Shown in pieces: positions 60,881-64,000 of a stretch of 64,000 bases of DNA. The first letter of the stretch is position 1. Every line of letters begins with the position of its first letter. The translations under genes and the position numbers were made by a program. The stretch is from Streptacidiphilus fuscans. GTDB lineage: Bacteria > Actinomycetota > Actinomycetes > Streptomycetales > Streptomycetaceae. Under the pieces are notes generated by a model that saw nothing but the letters and a program-made list of their open reading frames with translations, was not told the origin of the DNA and searched no databases. The stretch is from positions 124,001-188,000 of the forward strand of contig NZ_JADPRT010000018.1 in the NCBI RefSeq assembly GCF_015690355.1. Direction: 5' to 3'.

Positions 60881-61360
60881 AGAGCCCTGATGGTATGACG
60901 AGAGTGTCAGTGATCGTTCGTCATTTTGATGTCACTCGGATACGGCCGATGAGCTGGGAAGTCGTACTGACACTTCCTGACGAAGTGCAATGACATCTCT
61001 GACGAATGCCCATGTCAGTTTCGTGCAGACTGGTAAGGCCACCGGCGGATGAGCCGATTTGCAAGAGTGAGCTGAAGATGCTGGATAGCTCACGGGGGCC
61101 AAGTCAGCAGGCGGTGACGTCGCGCCCTGCAGGAGCTGCTGGCCTTGACGGTCGCTGACGCGCCGCCTCGCTCTACCTGGTGGCGCGTCAGCGCCTCGCA
61201 ACCGCGGCCCCGTCTGGGCGCGGTGTAGGGCGTCGGCCAGAAGGGGCGGGGTAGGTTGCGGTTAGTGGTGACCTCCAGATCGTGTCGGCGGCCGTGCGCC
61301 CGCTCACCGGCCACCCGCCGTGCGTCCGCGCGGTCCAAGCCCGCACTGTGAGGCGCCGTG
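60881..61360. other. Region without a supported gene
   Basis: The segment from 60890 to 61090 is less GC-rich than the surroundings (for example around 60905-61030, with GATGTCACTCGGATACGG). That could mark a promoter or a recently acquired piece. No RNA or protein gene is recognised. Confidence 0.35.
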
Positions 61361-62007
61361 TCAGGAACCGCCTGTTTTGAGGAGGGCATACTGCTGGCGC
61401 AGGAGGTCCTTGGCGATGGCGGGGGCCGCGGCGCGTGCGTAGACCTGGACTTCGATCACGTAGACGCTGAGGTGCGTGGACATCTCCGTGGTGTCGTGGA
61501 GCGTTCGGTCGGAGGCGGCGAACACCCCCCCATGCCGCCGTCGGCCGGATCGGTCAGAGCAGGGGCGGGCGCGGATTCCCGGCGGTAGTTGGCGTCCCAC
61601 GCGACGAGCATGCTCGGCGCGTCGGTGGGGGCGGCGAACCGGTAGACCATGACCGCTGCTTGTGTGCCGTCGGCGTAGATCCAGCCTTCCCGGGCGGCCG
61701 ACACGAATCCGTGGTGGGCCAGCCAGGCCTCCTCACCGGACCTCGCCTTCGCCAGCCATATCTTCTGCACGGCGAGTTCGAGGTCCAGTGGGTTGCCGGT
61801 GCTGCTGGTCTGGGACCAGCGCAGGGTCCCTACACCGCGCAGCGCCCGAGTCTCGGCTACCGCTTCCCACGCCAGAATCCACTGGAGGTGACCGCCCCCC
61901 AGTATGGTCAGTGAGCTCCGTCCGCGTGACCATGCCGCTGTTCCAACTGCTCGGAGTGGGTAGCGAGGCGACCGCCGACCAGGAGCTGACAGTCGGCCGA
62001 GTCGCAC
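61361..62007 (-). pseudogene. Frameshifted hypothetical protein
   Basis: A protein-like frame (LDLELAVQKIWLAKARSGEE, WIYADGTQAAVMVYRF, SMLVAWDANYRRESAPAP, LTDPADGGMGG) runs from about 61910 down to a C7 run at about 61525. It continues in the next frame as VFAASDRTLHDTTEMSTHL, SVYVIEVQVYARAAAPAIAK and DLLRQQYALL to a stop at 61361. The family is not recognised. The homopolymer at the junction suggests a sequencing error or slippage, and the gene could be intact in the organism. Its start is uncertain and overlaps the divergent gene region. Confidence 0.6.
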
Positions 62008-62567
62008 GTACCACCTGGTGGTCCACCCTGCGTATGGACCAGCAGCAACAGTTGCACGCCTACATCGCCTTCGACCACGACCGGCTTGCGCTCCGGGAGT
62101 TGGAGATCGTCCTCGCAGAGTATGTCGAGGACGGACTGGTCCAGGCCCGCCGCTTGCGCCTCAGCGGCCTGCAACTGCCCACGACGAAGCCTGGAACGGC
62201 GGTCGAAGTCGTCTTGCCCACGCTTGGTCAGAAGGTCGCCCGCCAGGTGCGCCTGTCCGGCCGCGATGGCCGGCTGCTGGACTCGAAGGGACGCAATTAC
62301 TTCGTAGAGCAGATCAACGTCGCCGCCACCGACGACGAGACCGGCGCGACAGCCACCGTCAGCCGCCCGACCACACCGAGCATGGTCAAGCGCCTTGCTG
62401 CCCTCGACGACGCGGACCACGAGTTCCGCAGGTTGGCCGACGATGGGCTCGCGCATCGAATCTTGACGACACCACGACCGCCATCACGAAGGGCAGAGGT
62501 GAAGGCGATAAGGATCAACCGGAGGAGGGACGCAGAGCCAGCAGGATCACGAACGCAGCGACCGTGA
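61932..62567 (+). CDS. Hypothetical protein
   Basis: A 211-residue soluble protein; I take the ATG at 61932, but a GTG at 61911 is possible. It has LFQLLGVGSEATADQELTVG, WWSTLRMDQQQQLHAYIAFD, LRELEIVLAEYVEDGLVQA, then several strands (AVEVVLPTLGQKVARQVRLS, YFVEQINVAATDDE). No family is recognised. It is divergent from the frameshifted gene and overlaps the next convergent gene by 53 bp. Confidence 0.6.
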   Translation: MPLFQLLGVGSEATADQELTVGRVARTTWWSTLRMDQQQQLHAYIAFDHDRLALRELEIVLAEYVEDGLVQARRLRLSGLQLPTTKPGTAVEVVLPTLGQKVARQVRLSGRDGRLLDSKGRNYFVEQINVAATDDETGATATVSRPTTPSMVKRLAALDDADHEFRRLADDGLAHRILTTPRPPSRRAEVKAIRINRRRDAEPAGSRTQRP

Positions 62568-62880
62568 TCAGGATGCCCGTCCCCACTTCGGAGGATCGCT
62601 TGCGGACCAGGAATGCGATCAACGGGGCACCGCAGAGCAGACCGATGAACGCCGCGGTGTCGTCCCACAGCAGAGCGCGATCGTGAGGTTCTGAGAACCA
62701 GCCGTGGCTGTGAAGTAGCACAGCTGCGATGCCGAGCAGGGCCGTGATCACTACGCCCTGCACCACGAAGCCCGCCACGGCGAGGCACGACAGTCCGGCC
62801 TCCCAGTTTCTACGTGTCACGCGAGCCACCTCTTCGTCAGCGACTCGCGCCAGTATTGCGGTCAACGACTCACGGTGCAT
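62515..62880 (-). CDS. Small membrane protein, unknown function
   Basis: A 121-residue protein from the ATG at 62880. A charged N-terminus (LARVADEEVARVTRRNWEAG) is followed by about three membrane segments (LSCLAVAGFVVQGVVITALL, AAFIGLLCGAPLIAFLV, GTGILITVAAFVILLAL). No family is recognised. Its 3' end overlaps the convergent hypothetical gene. Confidence 0.6.
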   Translation of the reverse strand: MHRESLTAILARVADEEVARVTRRNWEAGLSCLAVAGFVVQGVVITALLGIAAVLLHSHGWFSEPHDRALLWDDTAAFIGLLCGAPLIAFLVRKRSSEVGTGILITVAAFVILLALRPSSG

Positions 62881-63019
62881 GAGTATCCGTACTCAGAAGG
62901 CATTCGGAACGCGGGGGTCCGCAGGACTGCTGTCATTTGTCGTGAGCAGTTTGGAGCCGCGTGATCACCTGGGGCTGTCCAGACTCACGAACAAACGCTG
63001 TCGCAAGAAGGGTTCTGGC

Positions 63020-63424
63020 TCAACTTCCGTGACCTGTGCACGGTGAGTGACGATATTGCGGTGAGGTCGGCGTCGGGAAGTTGCCCGAAATTCGCCAGTC
63101 CCTCGGCCGCTGCGGCCCACAGTGCGGGACCGTGGACGATCTGGTGCCACGCTTAGAGGGGCTGCTGTTTCCGTTGATCGCGGGTGTCGAGGTGCTGTCG
63201 GTCGACGTGAGCGTCGAGTCGGTGAATGTGAGGCGAAATCCTCCTGGTCGATGGCCTCTTCTTGCTCGGCGAAGAGCGGGGCGGAACTCCTCGAAATCAG
63301 GAAGCGGCTCGACGACGGCGTGCATCCAGGGCCAGTCGGCGGCGGTCACGATCAGCCGGGCGACCTCCTGGCTGCCGCGGTGGAGTAGCCAGACGCTGCC
63401 GGTGGCCAAGTGCGGGTTGCCCAT
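63020..63424 (-). CDS. Hypothetical protein, probably frameshifted
   Basis: From the ATG at 63424 (GAGGGC just upstream) the protein begins WLLHRGSQEVARLIVTAADW and AVVEPLPDFEEFRPAL. This resembles a widespread small actinobacterial family with the pattern LLH-x-G ... V-x-x-D-x-PW ... EP-x-x-x-FEE-x-RP. Near 63280 another frame carries the continuation better (LFAEQEEAIDQEDFA), so a one-base shift is likely. The remaining Ser/Thr-rich tail in the open frame (134 residues in total) is then artefactual. Confidence 0.45.
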   Translation of the reverse strand: MGNPHLATGSVWLLHRGSQEVARLIVTAADWPWMHAVVEPLPDFEEFRPALRRARRGHRPGGFRLTFTDSTLTSTDSTSTPAINGNSSPSKRGTRSSTVPHCGPQRPRDWRISGNFPTPTSPQYRHSPCTGHGS

Positions 63425-63533
63425 GCCCTCATGATGGCGATCAGCACTGACAGCCGGCCGTGAAGACCACGGCCGGCTGCGCTGGGACAGTGCGGCGGCT
63501 GTGCCGCTTGGGCGGTGCGTTCGACTGGGGTGG

Positions 63534-63794
63534 CTAGGGCAAGGGCCCCAGGTCGCCATCGACGATGGTCTCGGTGATCGGGGGGCGGTCCCACAGCGCG
63601 AGGTTTTCGTTCGCCAGGGCCACGATCGGGCGTGGGCCCCGGTTGCTGCGAGCGCTGATGGAGGTTGCCGACAGGGTGCGCGGGACTGCACCGGCGTCGA
63701 GGAGGACGCGCCAGTCCTCTGGTGTGAGCTCGAGGAATTCCAGCCCTGTCAGTTCCGCGATCTCCCGCGGGTCGGCGAGTGGCCGGGGGGGCAC
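63534..63794 (-). CDS. Hypothetical protein
   Basis: An 86-residue product from a GTG at 63794. It has PREIAELTGLEFLELTPEDW and VLLDAGAVPRTLSATSI, ending ALWDRPPITETIVDGDLGPL. It is acidic and globular-looking. The start lies in a G7 run, so the true N-terminus may lie further upstream in another frame. No family is recognised. Confidence 0.5.
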   Translation of the reverse strand: MPPRPLADPREIAELTGLEFLELTPEDWRVLLDAGAVPRTLSATSISARSNRGPRPIVALANENLALWDRPPITETIVDGDLGPLP

Positions 63795-63887
63795 TTCGCA
63801 CCGGCTGGCGCAGGGCGCCCGTACTTGATGCGACGTCAGCTTTGCGGTGCAAGGAGGCGCGTCGCACCCTAGCTGGGGACTGGGCGT

Positions 63888-64000
63888 TCACAGGCCCGGT
63901 ACCGCTTCGTCGATTGTGTCTGCGGCGTTGGGCGGTGTGAGGGAGACGGCAGCGCCGTAGCTCGTGAAGCTGATGTTCTCTCGCACGCTGCTGCTGTCGG
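63888..64000 (-). CDS. Secreted lipoprotein, C-terminal part only
   Basis: The minus-strand frame from the window edge to the TGA at 63888-63890 reads SSSVRENISFTSYGAAVSLT and PPNAADTIDEA. The pattern F-x-x-YG-x-x-V-x-x-x-PP-x-A-x-x-x-x-x is the usual end of LppX/LprAFG-like actinobacterial lipoproteins. The signal peptide and lipobox lie beyond the window. Confidence 0.6.
   Translation of the reverse strand, partial: DSSSVRENISFTSYGAAVSLTPPNAADTIDEAVPGL

Noticed and set aside
60897..60993. Short plus-strand frame starting MTRVSVIVRHFDVTRI
   Set aside because: Only 32 codons with no ribosome site; insufficient to call.

Overview
The window is high-GC actinobacterial DNA from a Streptomycetaceae-like genome (Streptomyces, Kitasatospora, Streptacidiphilus or a close relative). 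The signs are very high third-position GC, a gamma-butyrolactone synthase/receptor pair of the AfsA/ArpA type, a StrR-family pathway activator, many TetR, LuxR and ECF regulators, HATPase anti-sigma-like proteins and numerous small secreted proteins.

Layout. 1-7.4 kb is a galactoside-utilisation locus: a GH36 alpha-galactosidase, a DeoR-HTH/LacI-sensor regulator, a truncated GntR/UTRA regulator, a secreted protein and a secreted GH27 alpha-galactosidase. Two G/C-only low-complexity tracts (4091-4233 and 7062-7171) damage genes here and look like assembly artefacts. 7.5-11.3 kb carries a mycothiol-dependent-type DinB/MDMPI protein, a Tat-exported beta-carbonic anhydrase and a Kup potassium transporter. 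11.4-16.1 kb is a compact urease operon, transcribed leftward as ureA-ureB-ureC-ureF-ureG-ureD.

16.2-29.7 kb is the most interesting part. An AfsA-family butyrolactone synthase and its divergent ArpA/ScbR-type receptor are followed by an NmrA-like protein, an SDR, a second TetR regulator and a divergent StrR-type activator. A tightly coupled operon follows: ferredoxin reductase, [2Fe-2S] ferredoxin, a haem-oxygenase-like diiron oxidase (HDO), three consecutive different ATP-grasp ligases and a DUF885 peptidase. AT-rich operator-like sites upstream of the receptor gene and of the StrR-like gene resemble each other. I read this as an autoregulator-controlled biosynthetic cluster for a small amidated or peptidic metabolite containing an oxidatively modified amino acid. 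No thiotemplate enzymes are present. An HxlR/MFS efflux pair and a class V aminotransferase lie just downstream (29.7-32.8 kb) and may belong to it.

33-45.8 kb is mixed accessory DNA: LuxR-type and NB-ARC/TPR regulators, an oligopeptide-binding lipoprotein, SDR, TAP-type hydrolase, cation/proton antiporter, small secreted proteins and a flavin-monooxygenase remnant. 45.9-50 kb holds an Imm51-type immunity protein, an overlapping two-gene unit (T5orf172/GIY-YIG protein plus a coiled-coil protein) that could be a defence module, and a decayed IS256-type transposase. 50-58 kb has an NTF2-like protein, a divergent NmrA/TetR pair with a clear palindromic operator, LuxR-ATPase fragments, an ECF sigma factor, a DHA2-type MFS pump and a WrbA-like protein that has lost its stop codon. 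58-64 kb carries an anti-sigma-like ATPase, poorly characterised small genes (several frameshifted, including an SMI1/KNR4 remnant) and a partial lipoprotein gene at the right edge.
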